Shown in pieces: positions 34,346-43,599 of a stretch of DNA of 64,000 nt (the first letter of the stretch is position 1; each line of letters begins with the position of its first letter). The notes below the pieces were generated by a model. That model searched no databases and had not been told where the DNA came from. It saw only the letters and a list, made by a program, of their open reading frames with translations. Position numbers and translations under genes: made by a program. Source of the stretch: Lentzea aerocolonigenes (GTDB lineage Bacteria; Actinomycetota; Actinomycetes; Mycobacteriales; Pseudonocardiaceae); NCBI RefSeq assembly GCF_000955955.1, contig NZ_JYJG01000076.1:13959-77958 (forward strand), written 5' to 3'.

Positions 34346-35340
34346 ACTGGGTGCTGGGCTTGCTGGACAAGCTGCCGCGGCCGTTGGACTCGGTGCGGTC
34401 GATCAAGCTCAAGCTCGGGATCGTCATCGTGGTGTCGGGATGCGTGTCGTTCGCCTACTTCCGTTACGTGACTGGCTGGTTGCCGCCGCGGACGACCTTG
34501 ATCGCTCTGGTGCTGGGTTTGCTGACGTCGCAGTTGCTCGCGCACGGCATGACTTCGCCGTTGCGGGAGATGACTTCCGCGGCCCGGTCGATGGCTTCCG
34601 GGGACTACTCGCGGTCGGTGCGGGCGACGTCTTCGGACGAGGTCGGGCAGCTGGCCGAGGCGTTCACGGTGATGGCTTCGGATCTTGCCGCGGCGGATCA
34701 GCAGCGGCGGGAGTTGATCGCGAACGTGTCGCACGAGCTGCGGACTCCGATCTCGGCTTTGCAGGCCGTGCTGGAGAACGTGGTGGACGGGGTGGCTGTC
34801 GCTGATGCGGCGACGATGAGGACGGCACTGGCGCAGACCGAACGGCTCGGGCGGCTGGTGACCGAGCTGCTGGACCTGTCGAAGATCGACGCTGGGGTTC
34901 TTTCGTTGAACCGGGAGACGTTGTCGGTGTCTTCCTTGGTCGCCGACGTGGTGGCCGAGGCTGCTGTCGCCGCGCCTGCTGCGTCGTTCTCGATCGACGT
35001 GCCCGGGGATTTGACGGTGCTGGCCGACGGGGAACGGCTGCACCAGGTGCTGGTGAACCTGGTGGACAACGCCGCCCGGCACGGACCCACCGGGGGGTTG
35101 GTGTCCGTGTCCGGGTATCTCGCTGGTTCTTGTGTGGTGCTGGAGGTTCGGGACGAGGGGCCGGGAATCGCTCCGGCTGACCGGTCGCGGATCTTCGAGA
35201 GGTTCACCCGAGGGGAGAGGGCGGGTGGTGGTGGGACCGGGCTCGGTCTCGCCATCGCCCGGTGGGTGGTGGACCTGCACGGCGGGACGATCGCCGTGGT
35301 CGACCCCGGGTCGTGCATCCGGGTGACTTTGCCTCGCTGA
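34342..35340 (+). CDS. Sensor histidine kinase
   Basis: A 332-residue membrane kinase. Two hydrophobic helices (LGIVIVVSGCVSFAYF; LIALVLGLLTSQLL) are separated by only about ten residues, so the extracellular loop is very short and sensing probably occurs in the membrane. A HAMP domain (about 75-125), the HisKA H-box NVSHELRTPISAL, and the HATPase N, G1 and G2 boxes (NLVDNAARHG, VRDEGPGIA, GGTGLGLAIARW) follow. GTG 34342 overlaps the response regulator stop (GTGA). The short loop resembles intramembrane-sensing or BaeS-like cell-envelope kinases (inference). Confidence 0.92.
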   Translation: MNWVLGLLDKLPRPLDSVRSIKLKLGIVIVVSGCVSFAYFRYVTGWLPPRTTLIALVLGLLTSQLLAHGMTSPLREMTSAARSMASGDYSRSVRATSSDEVGQLAEAFTVMASDLAAADQQRRELIANVSHELRTPISALQAVLENVVDGVAVADAATMRTALAQTERLGRLVTELLDLSKIDAGVLSLNRETLSVSSLVADVVAEAAVAAPAASFSIDVPGDLTVLADGERLHQVLVNLVDNAARHGPTGGLVSVSGYLAGSCVVLEVRDEGPGIAPADRSRIFERFTRGERAGGGGTGLGLAIARWVVDLHGGTIAVVDPGSCIRVTLPR

Positions 35341-35434
35341 CGTTCTTGCTGACTTCGTTGTAGCTCGGTTCTTGCTCACGCCGCTGGGCGGTGTGACGGT
35401 GAAGCGCGCCCATTTTCGGGCTTGGGAGAGAGAC

Positions 35435-37288
35435 ATGACGGACACACCTGACACGCCCGACTCCGCTGAGTCGTCGTCTTCGGACGAGGGGGCTGTTGCG
35501 CGGCGGCGGTATCGGCACTTCCGAAAGGTCGGGTATCGGCCGGTTGCGGGTGGGCCGGCGGGTTCTGGGGGCTCGCCGGACCCCGACGAGGTGGACGAGG
35601 TCGAAGAGCCCGCCGAGGAAACCGACAGCGCCGAAGAGGCTGTCGAGGAAACCGACAGCGCCGAATCGGCTGTCGAGGAGGCCGAGGCAGGCTCCCGCAG
35701 GGGTACCCCCGAGCCGGGAACCCCTGCATCTCAACGTACTCAGGGGGTCCGACAAGGTCAGGTCGCGACCGCCACCCTGCCTCCGCCGTCACCGTGGCAG
35801 GGGCCGGCTCGCTACCCCACCGCAGGCCCAGCGGTCGTGCCAGCGGCGCCTGGCGTGCCGTTCATGCCCTGGTGGACCCCACCTGTCGACCCCGCACCCG
35901 CGAAGGTCATGGTCGTCGGCCTCGTCGCGGGCCTGGCCGCGGCGTTCCTGGCCCCGCCCAACAACGGCATCGGCTGGTTCCTGGCAGGGCTGTTCGGCGT
36001 CGGCGCCGTCCTCTACTACGCGGGCAAGCCGACCGTCGAGCGTGCGCTCTGGCTGGCGGGCGCGCTGGCGTTCCTGGCGATGGGTTTTCTCCGTGCCGCC
36101 GAGTGGATCTTCCCGCTGTGCGTCATGGCCTCGTTCCTGTGCGGCTCGATCGCCATGGCGGGCGGGAAGACCGTGCGTGGGCTGATCTTCGGCGCGCTCG
36201 GGGTCGGACTCGGTGGGCTGCGGTCGATTCCGTGGGTCGCCAAGGGGCTCAGCAGGCGCGGGCCGATCGGCATCAGGCCGTTCATCTCGGTCGGAGTGGC
36301 GTTGGTGCTGCTGCTGATCTTCGGGTCGTTGCTGGCCGGCGCGGACCAGGCGTTCGGGAAGTTCCTCGAGGGGCTGGTGCCGGACCTCGACGTCGGCGTG
36401 TACGTGCGGATGGGCTTCTTCGGGGTGGTGGCGGCGCTCGGGGCGTTGGGTGCGTGCTACCTCGTGGCGGCGCCTCCCCGCATCAACGAGGACGCGGAGG
36501 CCAAGCCGGGTGCGTTGCGGGTCAAGGACTACGCGCTGCCGGTCGGTGTGCTCGTGGTGCTGTTCGCCGGGTTCGTCGGGACGCAGCTCGCGGTTCTCTT
36601 CGGTGGCGAGAAGTACGTGATGGAGACGGCGGGCGTGACGTTCGCCGAGTACGCGCGATCCGGGTTCTGGCAGCTGCTGTGGGTCGCGATCCTGACGCTC
36701 GGCGTCATCGCCGGCGTGGGGCACTTCGCGGCCAAGAAGACCAAGCAGGAGCAGTTGTGGCTGCGGGTGTTGCTCGGCTCGCTCGCCGTGCTGACGCTGG
36801 TGATCGTGGCCAGTGCGTTGAGCCGCATGTGGTTCTACCAGCAGGCGTACGGGTGGACCGTGCTGCGGCTCCTCGTTTCGTCGTGCGAGGTGTGGCTCGC
36901 CGTCGTGTACCTGATGGTGATCGCGGGCGGGATCTCGTTGCGCGCCAACTGGTTGCCCAAGGCGATCATCGGGACCGGGACGGCGTTTCTCCTTGCGGTG
37001 ATGGTGATGAACCCCGAACGAGTGGTTGCCGACTACAACGTGTCGCGGTTCGAAGCCACGCAGAAGATCGACACCGGCTACCTGTCGACGTTGACGGAGG
37101 ACGCGGTGCCCGCGCTGGTCAGGTTGCCTGAGCCGCAACGGTTCTGCGCGCTGAAGTGGGTGCGGGACCGCAACGTGGAGCAGGACTGGCGCGACTTCAA
37201 CCTGGCGCGGCACAACGCGAAGAAGTCACTCGAAAGTGTTCCGGTGACTGAGACCACCTGTGAATCGGGTTACTGGGGCGACAGGTAG
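35435..37288 (+). CDS. DUF4173-like multi-pass membrane protein
   Basis: A 617-residue protein. The first about 180 residues are disordered and acidic, with a short internal repeat (EETDSAEEAVEETDSAESAV). About 12 hydrophobic segments follow. The C-terminal part, with VLRLLVSSCEVWLAVVYLMV and MVMNPERVVADYNVSRFE, matches my memory of the DUF4153/DUF4173 group, whose function is unknown. The ATG at 35435 has GGGAGAG upstream; an in-frame ATG at 35372 precedes sequence unlike a coding start. It lies 94 nt after the kinase gene, on the same strand, so it could belong to the two-component unit or be its target (inference). Confidence 0.78.
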   Translation: MTDTPDTPDSAESSSSDEGAVARRRYRHFRKVGYRPVAGGPAGSGGSPDPDEVDEVEEPAEETDSAEEAVEETDSAESAVEEAEAGSRRGTPEPGTPASQRTQGVRQGQVATATLPPPSPWQGPARYPTAGPAVVPAAPGVPFMPWWTPPVDPAPAKVMVVGLVAGLAAAFLAPPNNGIGWFLAGLFGVGAVLYYAGKPTVERALWLAGALAFLAMGFLRAAEWIFPLCVMASFLCGSIAMAGGKTVRGLIFGALGVGLGGLRSIPWVAKGLSRRGPIGIRPFISVGVALVLLLIFGSLLAGADQAFGKFLEGLVPDLDVGVYVRMGFFGVVAALGALGACYLVAAPPRINEDAEAKPGALRVKDYALPVGVLVVLFAGFVGTQLAVLFGGEKYVMETAGVTFAEYARSGFWQLLWVAILTLGVIAGVGHFAAKKTKQEQLWLRVLLGSLAVLTLVIVASALSRMWFYQQAYGWTVLRLLVSSCEVWLAVVYLMVIAGGISLRANWLPKAIIGTGTAFLLAVMVMNPERVVADYNVSRFEATQKIDTGYLSTLTEDAVPALVRLPEPQRFCALKWVRDRNVEQDWRDFNLARHNAKKSLESVPVTETTCESGYWGDR

Positions 37289-37352
37289 TGGGTTAACTCA
37301 CGGTAAAGTGGCGGGTCCACAAGTTGCCGAGAGGGTGAGAAGTGACGCTGTC

Positions 37353-40300
37353 GTGACCATTGCGGCCGGACCCGTTGTTCTTCGATCGATGTTCACGGCA
37401 GGGGATGCGCCCGCACCGCGCACACTCCTGGACATCGTGCGCGCGAGTGCCACCGAGCACCCGAACGCGCTGGCCGTCGACGACGGCGCCACCGCACTCA
37501 CGTACCGCGAACTGATCACCGAAGTACTGGAACTCTCCGAGAAGCTCGCCGCCGAGGGCGTCGGGGTCGGCGACCGCGTCGGCATTCGCGTGCCGTCCGG
37601 AACGGTGGACCTCTACGTCTCGATCCTGGCCACCCTCGCGGCGGGCGCGGCTTACGTGCCCGTCGACTTCGAGGACCCGGACGAGCGCGCCGAGCTCGTT
37701 TTCGGTGAGGCGCAAGTGAGTGCCGTGCTCGGCGAAGGCCGATCCGTTGTGCTGCACGGCACTCCGCTCGGTGTACCCGGCGAGCCCGGTCTCGACAACG
37801 ACGCGTGGATCATCTTCACGTCCGGCTCCACCGGCAAGCCCAAGGGCGTTGCCGTGACCCACCGCAACGCCGCTGCGTTCGTCGACGCGGAAGCGCGGCT
37901 CTTCCTGCAGGACGATCCGATCGGCCCGGAAGACCGCGTGCTCGCGGGACTTTCCGTCGCGTTCGACGCCTCCTGCGAGGAGATGTGGCTCGCGTGGCGT
38001 TACGGCGCGTGCCTCGTGCCCGCGCCGCGTTCGTTGGTGCGCACGGGAATGGACCTCGGCCCGTGGCTCGTCGAGCAGGAGATCACCGTCGTCTCCACGG
38101 TTCCGACGCTGGCCGCGCTGTGGCCGGTCGAGGCACTGGACGACATCCGGCTGCTGATCTTCGGTGGCGAGGCCTGCCCGCCGGAGCTCGCCGAGCGGCT
38201 CGCCGTGGACGGCCGCGAGGTGTGGAACACTTACGGCCCAACCGAAGCGACCGTTGTCGCCACTGCCGCGCAGCTGACCGGCACGGGTCCGGTGCGCATC
38301 GGTCTGCCGCTGGACGGCTGGGAGCTCGCCGTCGTGGACGCGGCGGGCGAGGTCGTGCCGATGGGCGAGTCCGGCGAACTGGTGATCGGTGGCGTCGGAC
38401 TGGCGCGCTACCTGGACCTCGCGAAGGACGCCGAGAAGTACGCGCCGCTGCCGTCGATGGGCTGGGACCGCGCGTACCGCAGCGGTGACATGGTCCGCGC
38501 CGAGCCCGAGGGTCTGTTGTTCCTGGGCCGCGCGGACGAGCAGATCAAGCTCGGCGGCCGTCGCATCGAGCTGGGCGAGGTCGACGCGGCCCTGCAGGCT
38601 CTCGACGGCGTGGCCGGTGCCGCCGCCGCCGTGCGCACGACGCGTGGTGGCAACCAGATCCTCGTCGGCTACGTGGTGGTCGACGGCGAGTTCGACCAGA
38701 CCGCCGCGGTGGACACGCTGCGCGCCGAACTGCCTGCCGCGCTGGTCCCGTTGATCGCCGTGGTCGACACCCTGCCGACGCGCACGTCCGGCAAGGTCGA
38801 CCGCGCCGCGCTGCCGTGGCCGCTCGAGTCGATGGACACCGCCGGCGTGGTGTTCTCGGGTCTCGAAGGCTGGCTGGCCGAGCAGTGGGCGGCCGTGCTG
38901 GGTTCCGGTCCGGCTTCCGAGGACGCGGACTTCTTCGCGTCCGGCGGTAGCTCGCTGTCCGCGGCTCAGCTCGTCTCGATGGTGCGCACGCGCTACCCGA
39001 GCACCTCTGTCTCGGACATCTACCAGAACACGACGCTGCACAAGCTCGCGCGGCGCCTGGAGTCGTACGGTCAGACGGCCGAGGTGCGCGAGGTCGCGCC
39101 GACGCCGCGCTGGGCCGGTGTGCTGCAGACGCTGCTGATGATTCCGCTGCTCACCATCTCCGGTGCGCGCTGGGTCGTTGCCCTGACCGCACTCTCGAAC
39201 GTGCTGGGCTGGACTTCCGTTTCCTGGTGGTGGGTCGTCGCCGGGTGGGCGGTGTTCATCTCCCCCGCCGGCCGTCTCGCGGTCTCCGCCGGTGGCGCAC
39301 GGCTTTTGCTCCGCGGCGTGAAGCCGGGCGAGTACCCGCGCGGTGGCTCTGTCCACATGCGACTGTGGACCGCCGAGATGCTGGCGCAGATGTCGCGTGC
39401 CACCGAGCTTTCCGGCTCGTGGGTCACGCACTACGCGCGGGCGCTGGGCGCGAAGATCGGTCCCGGCGTCGACCTGCACTCGCTGCCGCCGGTCACCGGC
39501 ATGCTGAAGGTCGGCCGCGGTGCCGCCGTCGAGCCAGAGGTGGACCTGTCCGGCTGGTGGCTGGACGGCGATCGTCTCGTGCTGGGCCGCATCCGGATCG
39601 GCGCCGGAGCGACCGTTGGCGCTCGCAGCACGCTGTTCCCCGGTGCCCGCATCGGCAAGCGCGCCGAGGTGGCTCCTGGTTCGGGTGTCATCGGTTCGGT
39701 GCCGACGGGTCAGCGCTGGGCCGGTGTGCCCGCGATCCGCGAGGGCAAGTCGGCGCGCTCGTTCCCGTCGCGTCGCCCGTCGCGCTCGCACTTCTGGAAC
39801 CTGATGTACGGCGTGTCTTCCGGCCTGCTGGGCGCGTTGCCGTTGCTGGCAGCCGCTCCTGCCCTGCTGTACGTGCTGCGCCAGCCAGTGACGCTGGTAT
39901 CGGCGCTGTGGGACGTCCCCGTCGCTTCCGCGATCTGGTTCGGCTCCTACGCGCTGCTGGTGCTCGTTTCCGTGCGACTGCTGGGCATCGGCATGCGCGA
40001 GGGCTACTACCCCGTGCACAGCCGCGTCGCGTGGCAGGCGTGGACGACCGAGCGCCTGATGAACAACGCGCGCACGGCCCTGTTCCCGCTCTACGCCTCG
40101 CTGTTCACGCCGGTGTGGCTGCGGCTGCTGGGCATGAAGGTCGGCCGCCACGTCGAAGCGTCCACGGTGGTCGCGCTGCCGAAGATGACCCGCGTGGGCG
40201 ACGGCGCCTTCCTGGCCGACGACACGATGGTCGCGACCTACGAGCTCGGCGGCGGCTACCTGCGCATCGCCGAGGCTCGGGTCGGCAAGCGCGCGTTCCT

Positions 40301-41126
40301 CGGCAACTCGGGCATGACGGCGCCGGGCCGCAACGTGCCCAAGGGCGGGCTCGTCGGCGTGTTGTCGGCTGCTCCGAAGCGGGCCAAGGCGGGATCGTCC
40401 TATCTGGGCATGCCTCCGATGAAGCTGCCGCGTGCCGCTGAGGTTTCCGACCAGTCGCGCACTTTCAACCCGCCCAAGCACCTGATGTGGGCGCGGGCCC
40501 TGGTCGAGCTCTGCCGGTTCGTCCCGGTGATGCTGAACGTCGCGCTGGTCGTGCTGGTGCTGTTCGCGCTGAAGGAGTTCGGGCTCTGGTGGTCCGGCGT
40601 CGTGCTGCTGGGCGCCGGTGTCGCCGCCTGCCTGGTGGCCGTGATCGCCAAGTGGGTGCTGGTGGGCCGCTTCAAGGTGCGTGAGTACCCGCTGTGGTCG
40701 GCGTTCGTGTGGCGCAACGAGCTGGCGGACACGTTCGTCGAGGTGCTCGCGGTGCCGTGGCTCGTGGGCTTCTCCGGTGGCACGCCGATCATGAACTTCT
40801 GGTTGCGTTCTTTGGGCGCGTCCGTCGGCCGTGGCGTGTGGTGCGAGTCGTACTGGCTGCCTGAGGCGGACCTGGTTTCCCTGGGCGCCGGTGCTTCGGT
40901 CAACCGCGGCTGCGTCGTCCAAACGCACCTGTTCCACGACCGAATCCTGCGCATGGACCGGGTGTCCCTCGGTCGCGGCGCTACTTTGGGCCCGCACGGC
41001 ATCGTCCTGCCGGGTGCGACGGTCGGCTCCGACACCACGATCGGACCCGCCTCGCTCGTCATGCGCGGAGAGGATGTACCGTCGGGAACCCGTTGGCTGG
41101 GCAACCCGATCTCCGCGTGGACATGA
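37353..41126 (+). CDS. Pls/PosA-type NRPS-like membrane protein (A-PCP-terminal domain)
   Basis: A protein of about 1257 residues. An adenylation domain has IIFTSGSTGKPKG, NTYGPTEATV, YRSGDMV, ADEQIKLGGRRIELGEVD and the final Lys in TSGKVDR. A carrier domain follows with FFASGGSSLSA (Ser534 for phosphopantetheine). The last 650 residues alternate membrane helices with hexapeptide (left-handed beta-helix) repeats such as VGARSTLFPGARIG, a terminal domain known from Pls/PosA-family proteins, including the poly-lysine synthetase group. No condensation or thioesterase domain is present. GTG 37353 is my start; GTG 37335 is possible. It overlaps the M1 peptidase gene by 4 nt. The substrate and product are unknown. 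Confidence 0.88.
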   Translation: MTIAAGPVVLRSMFTAGDAPAPRTLLDIVRASATEHPNALAVDDGATALTYRELITEVLELSEKLAAEGVGVGDRVGIRVPSGTVDLYVSILATLAAGAAYVPVDFEDPDERAELVFGEAQVSAVLGEGRSVVLHGTPLGVPGEPGLDNDAWIIFTSGSTGKPKGVAVTHRNAAAFVDAEARLFLQDDPIGPEDRVLAGLSVAFDASCEEMWLAWRYGACLVPAPRSLVRTGMDLGPWLVEQEITVVSTVPTLAALWPVEALDDIRLLIFGGEACPPELAERLAVDGREVWNTYGPTEATVVATAAQLTGTGPVRIGLPLDGWELAVVDAAGEVVPMGESGELVIGGVGLARYLDLAKDAEKYAPLPSMGWDRAYRSGDMVRAEPEGLLFLGRADEQIKLGGRRIELGEVDAALQALDGVAGAAAAVRTTRGGNQILVGYVVVDGEFDQTAAVDTLRAELPAALVPLIAVVDTLPTRTSGKVDRAALPWPLESMDTAGVVFSGLEGWLAEQWAAVLGSGPASEDADFFASGGSSLSAAQLVSMVRTRYPSTSVSDIYQNTTLHKLARRLESYGQTAEVREVAPTPRWAGVLQTLLMIPLLTISGARWVVALTALSNVLGWTSVSWWWVVAGWAVFISPAGRLAVSAGGARLLLRGVKPGEYPRGGSVHMRLWTAEMLAQMSRATELSGSWVTHYARALGAKIGPGVDLHSLPPVTGMLKVGRGAAVEPEVDLSGWWLDGDRLVLGRIRIGAGATVGARSTLFPGARIGKRAEVAPGSGVIGSVPTGQRWAGVPAIREGKSARSFPSRRPSRSHFWNLMYGVSSGLLGALPLLAAAPALLYVLRQPVTLVSALWDVPVASAIWFGSYALLVLVSVRLLGIGMREGYYPVHSRVAWQAWTTERLMNNARTALFPLYASLFTPVWLRLLGMKVGRHVEASTVVALPKMTRVGDGAFLADDTMVATYELGGGYLRIAEARVGKRAFLGNSGMTAPGRNVPKGGLVGVLSAAPKRAKAGSSYLGMPPMKLPRAAEVSDQSRTFNPPKHLMWARALVELCRFVPVMLNVALVVLVLFALKEFGLWWSGVVLLGAGVAACLVAVIAKWVLVGRFKVREYPLWSAFVWRNELADTFVEVLAVPWLVGFSGGTPIMNFWLRSLGASVGRGVWCESYWLPEADLVSLGAGASVNRGCVVQTHLFHDRILRMDRVSLGRGATLGPHGIVLPGATVGSDTTIGPASLVMRGEDVPSGTRWLGNPISAWT

Positions 41127-42319
41127 GCTTCTCCGTACACCATTACGCAGTAGAGCTTGACTACAAGCCGCACTCCGCACGCCTTTCCGGGCGTGCGGTG
41201 CTGCAGGCTTCCTGCACCTCGTTGTCGTCGTTCTCGTTGTCCTTCGGTCCCTTGCGGATCTCGAAGGTGCTCGTGAACGGCAAGCCCGCGCGCTATGCGC
41301 ACACGGGCGGTGTCCTGAACATCCGCGCGGCCGTGCGCGGCCCGTTCTCGGTCGAGGTCCGCTATTCGGGCATGCCGGTGCCGGTGCACACGCCGGAGTG
41401 GGGCGATGTCGGCTGGGACCAGCTCACGGACGGCTCGATCGTGGCCTCGCAGCCCATTGGCGCGCCATCGTGGTTCCCGTGCCTGGACGTGCCTTCCTCG
41501 AAGGCGTCGTACCACCTGGAGATCACCGCGCCCTCGCCGTACACGGTGGTGTGCAACGGGGTTCTGGTCGACGGCAAGGTGTCCGGCAGCACCACGCGCT
41601 GGACCTACTCGATGGCCGCCCCGATGGCCACGTACCTCGCGACCGTCCAGATCGGGCAGTACGTCGAGGCGCTGCCGGGCGTGTGGGCACCCGCGCGGCT
41701 GCGCCGGCTGGTCGCGCACGACTTCGCCCGGCAGAACCAGATGATCGAGCTGTTCTCGTCCTTGTTCGGCCCGTACCCGTTCACCACCTACTCGGTCGTG
41801 GTGACCGACGACGAGCTGGACGTTCCCGTTGAGGCGCAAGGACTGTCGACGTTCGGCGCCAACCACGTGGACGGCCGGCGCGGCTCCGAGCGGCTGGTGG
41901 CGCACGAACTGGCGCACCAGTGGTTCGGCAACTCGGTGGGCATCGCCTCATGGGAGCACATCTGGCTCAACGAGGGCTTCGCGTGCTACTCGGAGTGGTT
42001 GTGGTCCGAGGCTTCCGGTGGCCGCTCCGCCGATGCTTGTGCGGCCGGGGCACGGGATCTGTTGCGGCGGTTGCCACAGGACCTGGTGATCGGACGGCCC
42101 GCGCGGGCCGACTGGTTCGACGACCGAGTCTACAAGCGCGGGGCCCTGACGGTGCACGCACTGCGCCGCGCGATGGGTGACGACTCGTTCTTCGCGCTGC
42201 TGCGGGAGTGGTGTGCGCGGAACCGGCACGGCGTGGTGACGACCGAGGACTTCCTGTCGCTGGCAGGGCATCGCGATCTGCTCACGCGCTGGCTGTTCGA
42301 GCCCGCGCTGCCCGCCTGA
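41123..42319 (+). CDS. M1-family zinc metallopeptidase
   Basis: A 398-residue protein with the M1 signature HELAHQWFGN (His261, Glu262, His265) and the third ligand in LNEGF (Glu284), the exact HExxH-18-E spacing. The N-terminal saddle domain (about 1-190) is present, but the large C-terminal helical domain of aminopeptidase N is absent, so it is a short form. The GAMEN-type exopeptidase loop appears altered (VEAQGLSTFG). No signal peptide is seen. It is translationally coupled to the Pls/PosA-type gene (ATGA). This pairing recurs in actinomycetes as far as I recall, suggesting it acts on a product or partner of that protein. Confidence 0.88.
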   Translation: MSFSVHHYAVELDYKPHSARLSGRAVLQASCTSLSSFSLSFGPLRISKVLVNGKPARYAHTGGVLNIRAAVRGPFSVEVRYSGMPVPVHTPEWGDVGWDQLTDGSIVASQPIGAPSWFPCLDVPSSKASYHLEITAPSPYTVVCNGVLVDGKVSGSTTRWTYSMAAPMATYLATVQIGQYVEALPGVWAPARLRRLVAHDFARQNQMIELFSSLFGPYPFTTYSVVVTDDELDVPVEAQGLSTFGANHVDGRRGSERLVAHELAHQWFGNSVGIASWEHIWLNEGFACYSEWLWSEASGGRSADACAAGARDLLRRLPQDLVIGRPARADWFDDRVYKRGALTVHALRRAMGDDSFFALLREWCARNRHGVVTTEDFLSLAGHRDLLTRWLFEPALPA

Positions 42320-42700
42320 CTACAGGGTGTACGGGTAGAGACGGATTTCGGGCACCCGGAAGGAGATCAGGCCGCCCTCGACCAGTTCTGCTCTCCGGTG
42401 CACGATCTCGACGAACGTGAGGTTCGGACCCGTCCGCACCACCACGCACGTGTCGACACCGCCGTGGACCCGCTCGACCTGACACCTGATCCACACGTCG
42501 AAGCCGGCCTCGGCTCCCACGAGGGCGGGCTCGCCCGCGGCCGCCGCCCACTCCTCGACCACCGGCAGGTCCAGCTCGACGTCGAACTCCCTGGTCCCGA
42601 CGCCCGGCTCCATCCAGCGGCCGGACGCCGACCCGAAGTCGGAGCTGAAGAACACCAGCCCCTGCGCCGGGTCCAGGATCTTCAGAACTTCGATTCGCAC
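42320..42700 (-). CDS. Hypothetical protein of an immunity-type operon
   Basis: A 126-residue soluble protein with alternating strands and few helices (VRIEVLKILDPAQGLVFFSS, FDVELDLPVVEEW, ISFRVPEIRLYPYTL in order). I do not recognise a family. GTG 42700 has a strong GAGGAG upstream and lies 8 nt after the stop of the Imm8-like gene, making it third in a minus-strand operon. Its stop codon abuts that of the M1 peptidase with no gap. By association it may be another immunity-type protein or a partner; there is no direct evidence. A longer in-frame start at 42772 would overlap the upstream gene. Confidence 0.65.
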   Translation of the reverse strand: MRIEVLKILDPAQGLVFFSSDFGSASGRWMEPGVGTREFDVELDLPVVEEWAAAAGEPALVGAEAGFDVWIRCQVERVHGGVDTCVVVRTGPNLTFVEIVHRRAELVEGGLISFRVPEIRLYPYTL

Positions 42701-42708
42701 CGCACTCC

Positions 42709-43059
42709 TCAGGCGTAGTCCTCGAACTCGTAATGGCCGAGGCGCGTCAGGCGTTCGGCGACCTCGGCCCACGTCGCACCCTCGACCCGCTCGATCGCCG
42801 ACCTGACCGAGCCGAGGATCTCACCGATCTTCGACGTGCCGGCGATGACGAACGACTTGCCGAGGACGACTCGCTGAGACTCCACCGTGGACGCCAGTCC
42901 GGTGAGGGTGCTCACAGTGAACTGGAGCGACTCCTCGCCTTCGCCGTCCGCGGGGCCGACGAGCGCCTGCAGCAGGAACGAGAAGTCGTCCGGATCGTCC
43001 GGGCGGAAGTCCACCAGGTCCACGTCCGGGCTGATGAAGTGCCGCACGCTCGCCCTCAT
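42709..43059 (-). CDS. Imm8-like immunity protein
   Basis: A 116-residue protein with the recognisable pattern of immunity family 8: SPDVDLVDFRPDDPDDFSF at the N-terminus, LVGPADGEGEESLQFTV in the middle, a Leu/Val segment (VVLGKSFVIAG), and TWAEVAERLTRLGHYEFEDY at the C-terminus, which is the most diagnostic part. Family members protect against toxins of polymorphic-toxin systems. The ATG at 43059 overlaps the stop of the HEAT-like gene (ATGA). No toxin gene with WXG, RHS, PT-HINT or LXG features is found within the window, so this is an orphan immunity gene, perhaps a defence against toxins of neighbours. Confidence 0.78.
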   Translation of the reverse strand: MRASVRHFISPDVDLVDFRPDDPDDFSFLLQALVGPADGEGEESLQFTVSTLTGLASTVESQRVVLGKSFVIAGTSKIGEILGSVRSAIERVEGATWAEVAERLTRLGHYEFEDYA

Positions 43060-43409
43060 CGGGCCTCCAGCGCGGAGAGGGCGACATCCCGCACGTCGCC
43101 GTCCTCGTCCCACTCCACACCGGCGATGAAGCGGTCGAGGACGTCCCGGTACCGGTCTGCCTCACCCCAGAACGTGCACAGCGTCTGCACCGCGAGCCGT
43201 GCCAGCATCGGGTCCTCCGAGCAGTCCAGGAACGATTCCACGATCCGGCGGTGTCGCGTCGCACGTGTCCTGGCGATCACGTAGAGCAGCGAGTACGTGT
43301 CCTCGTCCAGAGGCTCCGACGTCAGGCGAGCCGCCACGGCGTCGACCTCCGCAGCGGACAACGTGCCTTCCTTGGCGCGTAGGACGAGCTGTTCCACCGA
43401 GATCCTCAT
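43056..43409 (-). CDS. HEAT-like small protein, first of immunity-type operon
   Basis: A 117-residue all-helical protein (MRISVEQLVLRAKEGTLSAA, then SLLYVIARTRATRHRRIVES, LARLAVQTLCTFWG, VRDVALSALEA). The regular helix pairs and the LARLAVQTL and VRDVALSAL segments are like HEAT repeats. Similar small HEAT proteins are often found in immunity-gene groups (family knowledge, from memory). I choose ATG 43409, which begins the helical fold; the frame continues far upstream without a credible start. It is first in the three-gene operon and is translationally coupled to the Imm8-like gene. Confidence 0.7.
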   Translation of the reverse strand: MRISVEQLVLRAKEGTLSAAEVDAVAARLTSEPLDEDTYSLLYVIARTRATRHRRIVESFLDCSEDPMLARLAVQTLCTFWGEADRYRDVLDRFIAGVEWDEDGDVRDVALSALEAR

Positions 43410-43599
43410 GCGGTGAGCGTCCCATTTCGGAGGGTGCCAATGCGCACGCCTTTTAGCGGTGGAGATCGCCAGGACCCGCCTGGCCGGATGGCGGCCCGGC
43501 TGGGCCGCACAAGCGGTTGCGGGACTGAGCGTCGAGTCACAAGCACGTGTTCCCCACCCCAGACGCCGGGTACCCGGCCTCGATACGGGAGGAGGAAAT

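Noticed and set aside
37293..41180. A very long open frame on the minus strand opposite the NRPS-like gene
   Set aside because: It is an antisense shadow created by the GC-rich third positions of the plus-strand gene; its product is Arg/His/Gln-rich, has no domain, and the plus strand shows complete A and PCP motifs.
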